Shown here piece by piece: positions 25,823 to 34,532 of a stretch of DNA of 64,000 nt (positions are counted from its first letter, which is position 1; each line of letters opens with the position of its first letter). The DNA comes from DSNY01 sp964539745 (GTDB lineage: Bacteria; Pseudomonadota; Gammaproteobacteria; Burkholderiales; Burkholderiaceae_F). The stretch is from contig CAZIJU010000001.1 of assembly GCA_964539745.1 (NCBI GenBank), forward strand, positions 1 to 64,000, in the 5' to 3' direction. The notes beneath the pieces are model-generated. The model did not search any database, was not told the DNA's origin, and saw only the letters and a list, made by a program, of their open reading frames with translations. The translations under genes were made by a program, and so were the position numbers.

Positions 25823-26788
25823 ATGCACGCCACGCTGCCGCTGCTGAAAGCCACTGACTTCCCGCCGATCCGCCGCCGCGCCATCGAAACGCTACAGGTC
25901 AACCTCGGCTACACCTGCAACCAGTCCTGCGTGCACTGCCACGTGAACGCCGGGCCCAACCGCACCGAGCAGATGAGCCGCGCGACGATCGACCTCGTGC
26001 TCGACGTGCTCACCGCCAAGGACATCCGCACGCTCGACGTCACGGGCGGCGCGCCGGAACTGAACCCGCACTTCCGCGACCTCGTGCGCGAGGCGCGTGC
26101 CCGCGGCGTGCACGTGATCGACCGCTGCAACCTGACGATCCTTTTCGAGCCGGGGCAGGCGGACCTCGCGGAGTTCCTCGCCGGGCACGGTGTCGAGATC
26201 GTCGCCTCGCTGCCGTGCTACCTGCAGGACAACGTCGACCGCCAGCGCGGACAAGGCGTCTTCGACAAGAGCGTGCGCGGCCTGCAGATGCTCAACGCGC
26301 TCGGGTACGGCCGCGACGAGGGGCTTGCGCTTTCGCTCGTGTACAACCCGCAGGGGCCGGCGCTGCCGCCGGACCAGGGCAAGCTCGAAGCCGACTACCG
26401 CAGGCAGCTCGGCGAGCGGTTCGGCATCGTGTTCACGCGGTTGTACGCGCTCGCGAACATGCCGATTGCGCGCTTCGGCTCGATGCTGATCAGCAAGGGG
26501 CAGTTCCGCGACTACATGGCGCTGCTGCGCTCGGCGCACCGGCCGGAGAACCTGGAACATGTGATGTGCCGCACGCTCGTGTCCGTCGACTGGCAGGGTT
26601 TCCTGTACGACTGCGACTTCCACCAGATGCTCGGCCTGCCGCTGCGCGAAGGCGGTCGCGGCCACGGCCGGCTGCATCTTTCGGACTGGCTCGAGATGGA
26701 CCTCACCGACAACCCGATCGTGGTGGCCGACCATTGCTACGGCTGCACCGCCGGGCAAGGCTCGAGCTGCGGCGGCGCGCTGGCATGA
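25823..26788 (+). CDS. arsS: arsenosugar biosynthesis radical SAM protein ArsS
   Basis: This 321-residue radical-SAM enzyme has the cluster motif CNQSCVHC (Cys32, Cys36, Cys39) and TGGAPELNPHFRDLVREAR. The Cys-rich C-terminal domain ends HCYGCTAGQGSSCGGAL, the hallmark of the ArsS family. ArsS is known to join the 5'-deoxyadenosyl group of SAM to dimethylarsenic, a precursor of arsenosugars. Some relatives carry selenocysteine, but here the visible positions are cysteine. It overlaps the next gene by 4 bases. No arsM is in the window. Confidence 0.92.
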   Translation: MHATLPLLKATDFPPIRRRAIETLQVNLGYTCNQSCVHCHVNAGPNRTEQMSRATIDLVLDVLTAKDIRTLDVTGGAPELNPHFRDLVREARARGVHVIDRCNLTILFEPGQADLAEFLAGHGVEIVASLPCYLQDNVDRQRGQGVFDKSVRGLQMLNALGYGRDEGLALSLVYNPQGPALPPDQGKLEADYRRQLGERFGIVFTRLYALANMPIARFGSMLISKGQFRDYMALLRSAHRPENLEHVMCRTLVSVDWQGFLYDCDFHQMLGLPLREGGRGHGRLHLSDWLEMDLTDNPIVVADHCYGCTAGQGSSCGGALA

Positions 26789-27777
26789 AGCTGCCCGGAC
26801 GCACGTGCCCGTCACACTACGGCTATTCGCCGCGCGTGTTCGCGCGGCCGCCGGAGATCGTGACCGACACGCTGTATGCGATCGGCGGCTTGTACGGCAA
26901 CCCGTACGCGCTCGATGCGATCGACGCGATGGCGGCTGCGGAACCCGTGCCGCCGACGCGCGTGTTCAACGGCGACTTCCACTGGTTCGACGCCGAGGCA
27001 GCGCTGTTCGCCGAAATCCAGCAGCGGGTCGTCGCCGCGCCCGGGACAGTCGCGCTGCGCGGCAACGTCGAAACCGAAATCGCGTCCGACGACGATTCGG
27101 CCGGCTGCGGCTGCGCGTATCCCGAGTCGGTGCCCGACGACGACGTCGAGCGCAGCAACGCGATCCTCGCGCGGCTGCGCGACGTGGCACGCGCGCTTCC
27201 GGGCGCGCGCGCAGCCTTGGGCGAGCTGCCGATGCACGCGGTCGCACGCGTCGGCGAGGCGCGCATCGCGATCGTCCACGGCGACGCGTGGGCGCTCGCA
27301 GGTTGGCGCTTTGCGCACGACAGCCTGCACGACGAAGCGCGCGAAGCGCAGCTCGCCGGCGCGCTCGCGCTCGGCGCGGTCGACGGTTTCGCGTGCAGCC
27401 ACACCTGCCTGCCCGCGCTGAAAGCATTCGAGCGCGGCTTCGTGATCAACAACGGCGCGGCGGGAATGGCCAACTTCGCCGGCACGACCTTCGGCGTGCT
27501 CACGCGCGTGTCGACCCGCGCGGCTCCGCGCGCGCTCGAACGCCTGCGGCTTTACGGGCTCGCCGACGAGCGCTGTTTTGTCGACGCGCTGAAGATCGAA
27601 TTCGACCTCGCCGCGTGGCTCGCGCGCTTCGACGCGATCTGGCCGGCCGGTTCGCCTGCGGCGATTTCGTATCGCCGCCGCATCGCCGAAGGCCCCGCAT
27701 TCACGATCGATGCGGCGCTCGGGCGCGCGCCCGCGCCGGTTTGCCATTCAGGCGTCGCGCGGGAAACCCGGACTTGA
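26785..27777 (+). CDS. metallophosphoesterase-like partner of ArsS
   Basis: This 330-residue protein has degenerate calcineurin-type phosphoesterase motifs in order: FNGDFHWFD, ALRGNVETE, IVHGDAWALAGW and CSHTCLPALK. An inserted acidic/cysteine stretch (DDDSAGCGCAYP) is unusual. Its ATG overlaps the arsS stop, so the two are translated together. It may dephosphorylate an arsenosugar precursor; that role is inferred from position only. Confidence 0.75.
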   Translation: MKLPGRTCPSHYGYSPRVFARPPEIVTDTLYAIGGLYGNPYALDAIDAMAAAEPVPPTRVFNGDFHWFDAEAALFAEIQQRVVAAPGTVALRGNVETEIASDDDSAGCGCAYPESVPDDDVERSNAILARLRDVARALPGARAALGELPMHAVARVGEARIAIVHGDAWALAGWRFAHDSLHDEAREAQLAGALALGAVDGFACSHTCLPALKAFERGFVINNGAAGMANFAGTTFGVLTRVSTRAAPRALERLRLYGLADERCFVDALKIEFDLAAWLARFDAIWPAGSPAAISYRRRIAEGPAFTIDAALGRAPAPVCHSGVARETRT

Positions 27778-27960
27778 TCGGCGATGAGCCCCCGGCCCAT
27801 CGATGAAAACGAGGTTGCGCGCCGCCCGGTCGTCATCTACGAGAGCGCAGACACGGTGTCGCCGCCCAAGCCCGCGACGGCACCACCGCTCCGATCCTCG
27901 TCTTCGCGAAAGCGGGGTCCGGTGTCGGGACGGCAGCAGCCGTTCACGAGCGGAGATGAT

Positions 27961-28170
27961 CGTCGTCCCCGCGGACGCGGGGACCCAGTGTCTTTCCCGG
28001 AGGCGCTGGATTNNNNNNNNNNNNNNNNNNNNNNNNNNNNNNNNNNNNNNNNNNNNNNNNNNNNNNNNNNNNNNNNNNNNNNNNNNNNNNNNNNNNNNNN
28101 NNNNNNNNNNNNCGGGGACCCAGTGTCTTTCCCGGAGGCGCTGGATTCCCGCTTGCGCGGGAATGACGCC
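27961..28170. repeat. dispersed 'GACCCAGTGTCTTTCCCGGA' repeat around the gap
   Basis: A hairpin (CGTCGTCCCCGCGGACGCGG) leads into the motif of the call, and GGATTCCCGCTTGCGCGGGA closes the element at 28143-28162. The 35 bases before the gap (27978-28012) are identical to the 35 after it (28113-28147). The two contig ends therefore probably overlap, and this is one repeat copy written twice. Confidence 0.75.
28013..28112. other. assembly gap of 100 N
   Basis: Exactly 100 N with identical 35-base flanks; the true gap may be zero or negative. Confidence 0.97.
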
Positions 28171-28449
28171 AAGCCGTTGAGCGTCGTCGCCATTCAGCAT
28201 TTACCCCAAGCTCGTGTGACGCTGCTACTGCCCACTTCGCCGTTGCCGGCGGCGGTTCCCTTATCGCGACCCCAGCTCTGTGCGCCGGAGGGGCGGATCT
28301 CCGCGCTGCATCGCGATGAAATTGCTCGCCTGCGGCTTGCCCCGCAAGTCTCACCGCCTCGCCGCTGCGTAAGATCGGCGCCGACACGCCGACCACTGCC
28401 GGGTTCGCGCGCCGCGGTACACCAAAGCGTCGGCGTGCAAGGAGATCCG

Positions 28450-30681
28450 ATGGACAAGAAAAAGCTCGCGCTGGCAGTCGTGATCGTCGCGGCGATCGCG
28501 GCGTTTTTCGTCTTCGACCTGAAGCAGTATCTGACGCTCGAGTTCTTCCAGGCGAGCCGCGCGAAGATCGACGCGTACTACGCCGCGCATCCGCTCGCGA
28601 CGATCGCGATCTACTTCGCGGTCTACGTGGCGGTCACTGCGTTGTCGCTGCCGGGCGCGGCGATTATGACGCTCGCCGGCGGCGCGATCTTCGGGCTCGT
28701 CGTCGGCACGATCGTCGTCTCGTTTGCGTCGAGTATCGGCGCCACGCTCGCCTTCCTCGCCGCGCGCTTCCTGCTGCGCGACTGGGTGCAGGGCCGGTTC
28801 GGCGACCGGCTCAAGCCCTTGAACGAGGGTGTGGCGAAGGAAGGCACCTTCTACCTCTTCGCGCTGCGGCTGGTGCCGATCTTCCCGTTCTGGCTGATCA
28901 ACCTCGCGATGGCGCTGACGCCGATCCGGGCGCGGACCTTCTACTGGGTCAGCCAGCTCGGCATGTTCGCCGGAACGATCGTCTACGTATACGCGGGCAC
29001 GCAGCTCGGACAGTTCCGCATCTCCGCCGGCCTGATCGTCGCGTTCGTGCTGCTGGGGATCTTCCCGCTCGCCGCCAAGCGGCTGCTGGCCGCGATCCAG
29101 TCGCGCCGCATCTACGCAAAATGGAAGGACAAGCGGCCGGCGCAGTACGACTACAACCTGGTCGTCATCGGCGCTGGCTCGGCGGGGCTGGTGTCCGCGT
29201 ACATCGCCGCGGCGACCAAGGCGAAGGTCGCGCTGGTCGAAAAGCACAGGATGGGCGGCGACTGCCTGAACACCGGCTGCGTGCCGAGCAAGGCGCTGAT
29301 CCGCTCGGCCAAACTGCTGTCGCACATCGCGCGCAGCCGCGAGTTCGGTATCCGCGAAGCGCGCGCCGAGTTCGACTTCGCCGAAGTGATGGAGCGCGTC
29401 GCACGGGTGGTCAAGACGGTCGAGCCGCACGATTCGATCGAGCGCTACACGGCGCTCGGCGTGGACTGCGTGCAGGGCAGCGCGAAGATCACGTCGCCGT
29501 GGACCGTCGAGGTGGATACGCCGACCGGCAGGAAGACGCTGACGACGAAGAACATCGTCATCGCCGCCGGCGCCCGCCCGTTCGTGCCGCCGATTCCCGG
29601 CATCGACGAGGTCGGTTATCTGACGTCGGACACCGTGTGGAACCTGCGCGAGCGGCCGAAGCGGCTCGTCGTGCTGGGCGGCGGCCCGATCGGCTCCGAG
29701 CTCGCGCAGGCGTTCGCGCGGCTGGGCAGCCACGTGACGCAGGTCGAGATGCTGCCGCGCATCCTGATTCGCGAGGACCCCGAGGTCTCGCAGATCGTGC
29801 AGCGCCGCTTCGAGGCCGAAGGCATCCGCGTACTGACGGGCCACAAGGCCAAGCGCTTCATGGTCGAATCCGGCGAGAAGATCCTGATCGCCGAGCACGA
29901 AGGCCGCGAAGTGCGGATCGCCTTCGATGCGCTGCTGGTCGCGGTGGGCCGCGTGGCCAACACCGAGGGCTACGGGCTGGAGGCGCTCGGCATCGGAACG
30001 ACCAAGGCGCGCACGGTCGAAACCGACGAGTACCTGCGCACGGTCTACCCCAACATCTTCGCCTGCGGCGATGTGGCCGGACCGTACCAGTTCACGCATA
30101 CCGCCTCGCATCAGGCCTGGTACGCGGCGGTCAACGCGCTGTTCGGGCGGTTCCGCAAGTTCAAGGCCGACTACCGCGTGATCCCGTGGGCCACGTTCAC
30201 CGATCCCGAAGTCGCCCGCGTCGGCCTGAACGAACTGGAAGCGAAGGAGAAGAACATCCCGCACGAGGTGACCGTGTACGGCATCGACGATCTTGACCGC
30301 GCGATCGCCGACGGCGAAGCGCACGGCTTCGTCAAGGTGCTGACCCAGCCCGGCACTGACAGGATCCTGGGCGTGACAATCGTCGGCGAGCACGCCGGCG
30401 ACCTGCTCGCCGAATACGTGCTCGCGATGAAGCACGGCCTCGGCCTGAACAAGATCCTCGGCACGATCCACGTGTACCCGACGCTGGCCGAAGCCAACAA
30501 GTACGCGGCCGGCGTCTGGAAGCGCTCCACCGTCACGCAGGGCCAATGGGCGTTTCTCACCGCCTTTCAGGCCTGGCAGCGCGGCGAATACGGATTCGGC
30601 CGCGTACTGCGCCAGGTGGGCGCGCTCGTCGGCGACAAGCGCCCCGCCTACGAGACCGAGGCGAAACACTCCCTCCAATGA
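28450..30681 (+). CDS. TVP38/TMEM64 membrane domain fused to a disulfide oxidoreductase
   Basis: This 743-residue fusion has an N-terminal TVP38/TMEM64 (DedA-like) membrane domain to about residue 220, with SLPGAAIMTLAGGAIFG and LRLVPIFPFWLINLAMALTPI. A mercuric reductase-like flavoprotein follows: FAD motif VVIGAGSAGLVSAYIAA, redox pair Cys272/Cys277 in GGDCLNTGCVPSKA, NAD motif VVLGGGPIGSELAQAFARLG. No C-terminal Cys pair is present, so it is not a true MerA. It would tether a thiol reductase to the inner membrane. The DUF547 gene overlaps its stop by 4 bases. Confidence 0.93.
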   Translation: MDKKKLALAVVIVAAIAAFFVFDLKQYLTLEFFQASRAKIDAYYAAHPLATIAIYFAVYVAVTALSLPGAAIMTLAGGAIFGLVVGTIVVSFASSIGATLAFLAARFLLRDWVQGRFGDRLKPLNEGVAKEGTFYLFALRLVPIFPFWLINLAMALTPIRARTFYWVSQLGMFAGTIVYVYAGTQLGQFRISAGLIVAFVLLGIFPLAAKRLLAAIQSRRIYAKWKDKRPAQYDYNLVVIGAGSAGLVSAYIAAATKAKVALVEKHRMGGDCLNTGCVPSKALIRSAKLLSHIARSREFGIREARAEFDFAEVMERVARVVKTVEPHDSIERYTALGVDCVQGSAKITSPWTVEVDTPTGRKTLTTKNIVIAAGARPFVPPIPGIDEVGYLTSDTVWNLRERPKRLVVLGGGPIGSELAQAFARLGSHVTQVEMLPRILIREDPEVSQIVQRRFEAEGIRVLTGHKAKRFMVESGEKILIAEHEGREVRIAFDALLVAVGRVANTEGYGLEALGIGTTKARTVETDEYLRTVYPNIFACGDVAGPYQFTHTASHQAWYAAVNALFGRFRKFKADYRVIPWATFTDPEVARVGLNELEAKEKNIPHEVTVYGIDDLDRAIADGEAHGFVKVLTQPGTDRILGVTIVGEHAGDLLAEYVLAMKHGLGLNKILGTIHVYPTLAEANKYAAGVWKRSTVTQGQWAFLTAFQAWQRGEYGFGRVLRQVGALVGDKRPAYETEAKHSLQ

Positions 30682-31562
30682 ACCCGATCGCTCGCTGGAT
30701 CGGCGGCTGGCTCGCTGGCCGCCTGATGCGCACCCTCGCCGCGCTGCCCGCCGTCTTCACGCTCGCCGCGCTCGCCCCTGCGGCTGCCCGCGCACAGTTC
30801 GACCACACGCACGCCGCATGGACCGCGCTGCTGAAAAAGCACGTGCGCGTTGCGGCCGACGGTGTCAGCTCGCGTGTCGACTACCAGGGTCTCGCGGCCG
30901 ACCGCGCGCAGCTTCAGGCGTATCTGAAGTCGTTGTCCGCGGTCGGCGCCGACGAATACGCGCGCTGGAGCAAGCCGCAACAGTTCGCCTTTCTCGCCAA
31001 CGCGTACAACGCGTTCACTGTCGAGAAGATCCTCGCCCGCTATCCGAACCTGAAGTCGATCCGCGACTTCGGCATCGTGTTCGGCAACCCGTGGAAGGAC
31101 CGCTTCTTCACGCTGCTCGGCCGCCCGCAGCACCTGGATGGCATCGAGCACGAAATGATGCGTGCGCCCGGCGTCTTCGACGACCCGCGCGTGCATGTGG
31201 CGGCGAACTGCGCGTCGATCGGCTGCCCGATGCTCGCGCCCCGCGCCTTCACCGCCGACGCGCTCGACGCGCAGCTCGAGGACCTGATGCGCCGCTTCCT
31301 GTCCGACCGCACGCGCAACCGGTTCGACCCGCAGACGAAGACGCTGCTGCTGTCGCAGCTCTTCGACTGGTACGCCGACGATTTCCGAAAAGGCGGCAAG
31401 AGCTTCCTCGGCTATCCGGGCTTCACCTCGCTCGCCGAGCTCGGCGCGCGCTACGCGGACCTGCTCGCCGACGCCGAACCCGACCGCGCCGCGCTGCGCG
31501 CACGCACCGTGCCGATCGGCTTCATCACCTACGACTGGTCGCTGAACGACGTGGCGCGGTAA
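30678..31562 (+). CDS. DUF547 exported protein
   Basis: This 294-residue protein has a signal peptide ending near AAARAQ, then a DUF547 domain: LAFLANAYNAFTVEKIL-like motif (here FAFLANAYNAFTVEKIL), LDGIEHEMMR, and NCASIGCPML with two cysteines. It is predicted to be periplasmic. The 4-base overlap with the TVP38-reductase fusion suggests they act together, perhaps in periplasmic thiol redox. The biochemical role of DUF547 is not known to me. Confidence 0.88.
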   Translation: MNPIARWIGGWLAGRLMRTLAALPAVFTLAALAPAAARAQFDHTHAAWTALLKKHVRVAADGVSSRVDYQGLAADRAQLQAYLKSLSAVGADEYARWSKPQQFAFLANAYNAFTVEKILARYPNLKSIRDFGIVFGNPWKDRFFTLLGRPQHLDGIEHEMMRAPGVFDDPRVHVAANCASIGCPMLAPRAFTADALDAQLEDLMRRFLSDRTRNRFDPQTKTLLLSQLFDWYADDFRKGGKSFLGYPGFTSLAELGARYADLLADAEPDRAALRARTVPIGFITYDWSLNDVAR

Positions 31563-31582
31563 ACGGCGCGCCGCCGGCGGCC

Positions 31583-31981
31583 TCAACTCCCCGGCAGCGC
31601 GACCTCGACGGTCTTGCCGCCATAGCCGTCGTTGCGGTCGCGCGCCTGCACGACGACCGACCGCACACCGGGCGAGATCGCCACGCCGGCCAGTTCGCGC
31701 GTAAACGGCTGCTCGTCGGCGTGATCGTGCAGCAGCTTGCGCTCGCCGTAGATTGCGCCGCCGGGGCCGGTGATGCGAAAGCCGTCCGCGTAGCGCTGCG
31801 GCGTGTCGTACGGGGACGAAATCGTGACGTCGAAGTCGAAGCGATCATGGCCGCGCGATCGCACCTTGACCGCAACGACATCGGGGTGACGCTGCGTCGC
31901 GGCGCCGGCCGGCTGGGCGGACGCCCTCGCCGCGCCGAGCGCCAGAACGCCCGCAGCGCACAGCAGATGTCGTCGGTTCAT
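31583..31981 (-). CDS. conserved exported protein, SoxZ/SoxY-like in size
   Basis: This 132-residue protein has a twin-Arg-like start (MNRRHLLCAAG) and a signal sequence ending ARASAQ. A beta-rich domain follows with VKVRSRGHDRFDFDVTISSPYDTPQRYADGFRI and VRSVVVQARDRNDGYGG. This immunoglobulin-like pattern is seen in small periplasmic carriers, but I cannot assign a family. It is convergent with the DUF547 gene. Confidence 0.65.
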   Translation of the reverse strand: MNRRHLLCAAGVLALGAARASAQPAGAATQRHPDVVAVKVRSRGHDRFDFDVTISSPYDTPQRYADGFRITGPGGAIYGERKLLHDHADEQPFTRELAGVAISPGVRSVVVQARDRNDGYGGKTVEVALPGS

Positions 31982-32305
31982 TGCAGGCTGCCTTTCGGTT
32001 CGGCCGTGCGCGGCCTTGGCGCGACACCGCGAGTCTGCCACCGCCCGCACCGCGGCGTGTCGCGCGTTCGCGCAGGTGGACAGGGTCGCGCTCGCAGCGT
32101 TGGCGTCGACCCGCCGGCCAGCCGATGCTGCCGCCCAGTGCGCCGACATCGGCGCCGGCGCCTTCTACACCGCCCTCTGCCGCTTGTCCGGCGGGCGGCC
32201 TTACAGCGCGCTTGCGCCGGCGCGAGGTCCGCACAGACGGGCGCGTTCCCCCCGCCGCCGGCCCGCGTGCCGCGTCAGCCGCGGAGGCGGGTGAACGCAG
32301 CGCGC
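31982..32305. other. intergenic region, nothing recognised
   Basis: A region of 324 GC-rich bases between two minus-strand genes. I see no convincing gene, repeat or terminator. Confidence 0.45.
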
Positions 32306-33145
32306 TCAGCGCGTGCCGGCCGCGCGGCCGACGCTGCGCCGCCCGAGCGCGAGCAACGCCGCCGCCGCGAGCACCCACGCGCCCACGGCCCCGCCTCCGC
32401 CGCCCGTGCGCTGCACGATCGCGACCGACTTGTCGGCCTTGATCCGCTCGCGGAACGACGCCAGCTCCTTGTCGAGGTTGGTCGTCATCGCGGCGATCGC
32501 GTTGTCGAAGCTGGCCTCTCGCGCACGGCGCGTCTGCTCCGGGCTTTCGACGAGCGTGGTGCGCGCCTCGAGCCGGTCGATGCCCGGCGCGCGGAACAGC
32601 AGCTTGCGTGTCCTGACGTCGAATACGGCCGCGTCGACGAAGGTCTGCACGTCGTTCTTGCTGCCTTTGACGAAGTAGGCGCCGACGATGGTCCAGTACA
32701 GCAGCGATGCGCGCGTGTCCTCGGTATGCACGACCTGGTCGTACGAAACGAGCGCGATCACGTCGAGCCCGTACAGGCGAGCCACCTGGTCGATCGTGCC
32801 GAACCCCTTGCCCGAGCGCAGATACGCGTCGGGCACGACGACGATTTCGCGGATGAATTCGCGGCCGTCGAACGCGGCTTTGACCCGGCCGAGCAGTTCG
32901 TTCTTGCGCAGCTCCGACAACCCCGGCGTGGCGGGGTCGCGGCCCGGCACGAAAGCCAGTCCGACGCGCAACGGGATCGCCAGCGTGGGGATCACGCCGT
33001 CCTGCGGCGGCGGAACCTCGCCCTTCGGATAGAGAAAGTCGACGAGGCTGCTCGAAATCCCCTGCCTCTGCTGCGGGCCGACCCACAGCGAGGCACAGCC
33101 TGCGAGCAGCACTGCGGCGACGGCGACGGCGATGCGGATTTTCAT
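32306..33145 (-). CDS. rhombotarget lipoprotein with GlyGly-CTERM tail
   Basis: This 279-residue lipoprotein has lipobox LLAGC with Cys17. The domain includes SSLVDFLYPKGEVPPPQDGVIPTLAIPLRVGLAFVPG and VVPDAYLRSGKGFGTIDQVARLYGLDVIALVSYDQ, the pattern of the rhombotarget lipoprotein family (TIGR04179). The C-terminus is a classic GlyGly-CTERM signal: a glycine run (TGGGGGAVG), a hydrophobic helix, then an Arg-rich tail. Proteins with this signal are cut by a rhombosortase, an intramembrane rhomboid-like protease. None is encoded in the window. Confidence 0.88.
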   Translation of the reverse strand: MKIRIAVAVAAVLLAGCASLWVGPQQRQGISSSLVDFLYPKGEVPPPQDGVIPTLAIPLRVGLAFVPGRDPATPGLSELRKNELLGRVKAAFDGREFIREIVVVPDAYLRSGKGFGTIDQVARLYGLDVIALVSYDQVVHTEDTRASLLYWTIVGAYFVKGSKNDVQTFVDAAVFDVRTRKLLFRAPGIDRLEARTTLVESPEQTRRAREASFDNAIAAMTTNLDKELASFRERIKADKSVAIVQRTGGGGGAVGAWVLAAAALLALGRRSVGRAAGTR

Positions 33146-33299
33146 GGCGACGGATCTCCCTGTTTGGACTCGACACGGGCACGACCAGGCACATCGTACG
33201 TCGTCGCGCGGCCGCGCGCGATCCTGGCGGCTGCGACTCGCCGCGGCGCGCGCACGACCGCGCCCGTAAGATGCTGCGACACCGCCGACTGCACGCACG

Positions 33300-34007
33300 A
33301 TGCCCGCCGCCACGCCACCGCCCGCCCCTGATGCCGTGCGCAGCGCGCTCGCGCTCGGCATGGTCGGCGCGCTTGGCGAAGAACTGCTCGCGCTGCTGGT
33401 CGGCACGGGCGATTACGGCGTCGTGCACGTCGGCGTCACGCAGCCGATCGGCTCGGCGGCCGCGCGCTTTCGCCCATGGGTCGTCGGTCAGGGTGTGGTC
33501 GTCGCGAACGACGCGTATGTGTGCCTGACCGGACCCGAGACGTTCGTTGCCGCCGGCTCGCCGATCCGCGCGTTCGCGCCGGGCGAACTCCTTGCGGCCG
33601 CACGCATCGCGCGCGACTGCGGCGCGAAGCGCCTGGTCGTCGTCGCCCCCCTCGATGCGCTGTTGCAGATGAGCGCGGCCGCCACGACGATCGCCGACGC
33701 CGACGAGATCGAACTCGCGCGCATGGGCTTTGCGTCGGTGCTGATCGTGCGGCCGACCGCGGCGGACGACGCCCGCGCCGCGGGCCACTGGATCGCGAAG
33801 CTGGTGCGCGCGGCGGGCCGCGCGCTCGCCGACATCATGCTGCCGGCGTACGCCCGCGCGCTGTCGGCCAAGTCCGTCGCGCGCGCGATCGTCGAGGCCG
33901 CCCGCAGCGCGCGCCCCGGCGTCACCGTGCTCGGCGCGCGCGAGCTGCTCGCGATCGTCGAGGCGAAGTGGCCGCAGCTCGCACCGAAGCGGCGCAGGTT
34001 GCGTTGA
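33300..34007 (+). CDS. Rossmann-fold NAD(P)-binding-like protein
   Basis: This 235-residue cytoplasmic protein begins with a weak Rossmann-like strand-turn-helix (LGMVGALGEELLALLVG) and continues with alternating hydrophobic strands (KRLVVVAPLDALLQ, GFASVLIVRPT). It recalls atypical short-chain dehydrogenase relatives that act as NAD(P)-binding sensors, but no catalytic Tyr-x3-Lys is clear. It is divergent from the rhombotarget lipoprotein with 154 bases between. Its function is not assignable. Confidence 0.6.
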   Translation: MPAATPPPAPDAVRSALALGMVGALGEELLALLVGTGDYGVVHVGVTQPIGSAAARFRPWVVGQGVVVANDAYVCLTGPETFVAAGSPIRAFAPGELLAAARIARDCGAKRLVVVAPLDALLQMSAAATTIADADEIELARMGFASVLIVRPTAADDARAAGHWIAKLVRAAGRALADIMLPAYARALSAKSVARAIVEAARSARPGVTVLGARELLAIVEAKWPQLAPKRRRLR

Positions 34008-34164
34008 CGCAGCCGATGCGGGCTGCCGGGTCCGCCGGGAAGACGGAATACCTCGGGTCCTTTCGCCGTGTTCTCGGACTGTCCGTGTTGAAATATCGGG
34101 CGTTACCCAGCTTCGTGACAGCGCCACCCCGCGTTTCGAATTTCACCGCTGCGCACACCGGTTC

Positions 34165-34474
34165 CGTCGTCCCGACCCCGGCCGTGAGCCAGGGTGGCGA
34201 TCTCGGCCTCGGTAGTGGCTGAGATTCCTCGCCTTTGGCTCGGAATGACAAGGGGTGGGCTTGAAATGACGAGGGGTGCGACTCGGAGTGACGAGGGGTG
34301 CGGCTTGAAATGACGAGGGGTGCGACTTGGATTGACAAGGATGCGGCTCGGAATGACAAGGGTGGGGCTCGGAATGACAAGGGTGGGGCTCGGAATGACA
34401 AGGGGTGCGGCTCGGAATGACGAGGGATCCGGCTCGGAATGACGAGGGGTGCGGCTCGAAATTGCGAGGGATGC
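34165..34474. repeat. dispersed repeat with an 11-copy tandem tail
   Basis: A copy of the dispersed palindromic repeat (from CGTCGTCCCGACCCCGGCCG at 34165) is followed from 34237 by about eleven tandem copies of a 21-22-base unit, GGCTCGGAATGACAAGGGGTGC with substitutions. The unit is the right end of the dispersed element itself. The 525-base interval around it (34008-34532) holds no other recognised feature. The Pro-rich minus-strand reading frames here come from the repeat. Confidence 0.85.
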
Positions 34475-34532
34475 AGGCAACGAATGTCCGCCAAGTGGCA
34501 CGTGTCACGGACAATGGCGAGTCTCAGATGGA

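Larger units (their letters stand above)
27778..28449. other. intergenic region with repeats and a gap
   Basis: A region of 672 bases with no convincing gene. It contains a dispersed repeat, the 100-N gap and, from about 28190 to 28430, plain intergenic sequence. A GGAG ribosome-binding site at its end serves the next gene. Confidence 0.6.

Noticed and set aside
28351..30678. Minus-strand 775-codon frame opposite the TVP38 fusion
   Set aside because: It is a shadow of the plus-strand gene with no recognisable domain and strongly biased His/Arg/Asp composition.
34237..34474. Possible CRISPR array
   Set aside because: Units are contiguous and degenerate with no unique spacers; no cas genes are nearby.
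34103..34501. Pro/Ser/His-rich minus-strand open frames
   Set aside because: They are translations of the 21-22-base tandem repeat and have no independent support.
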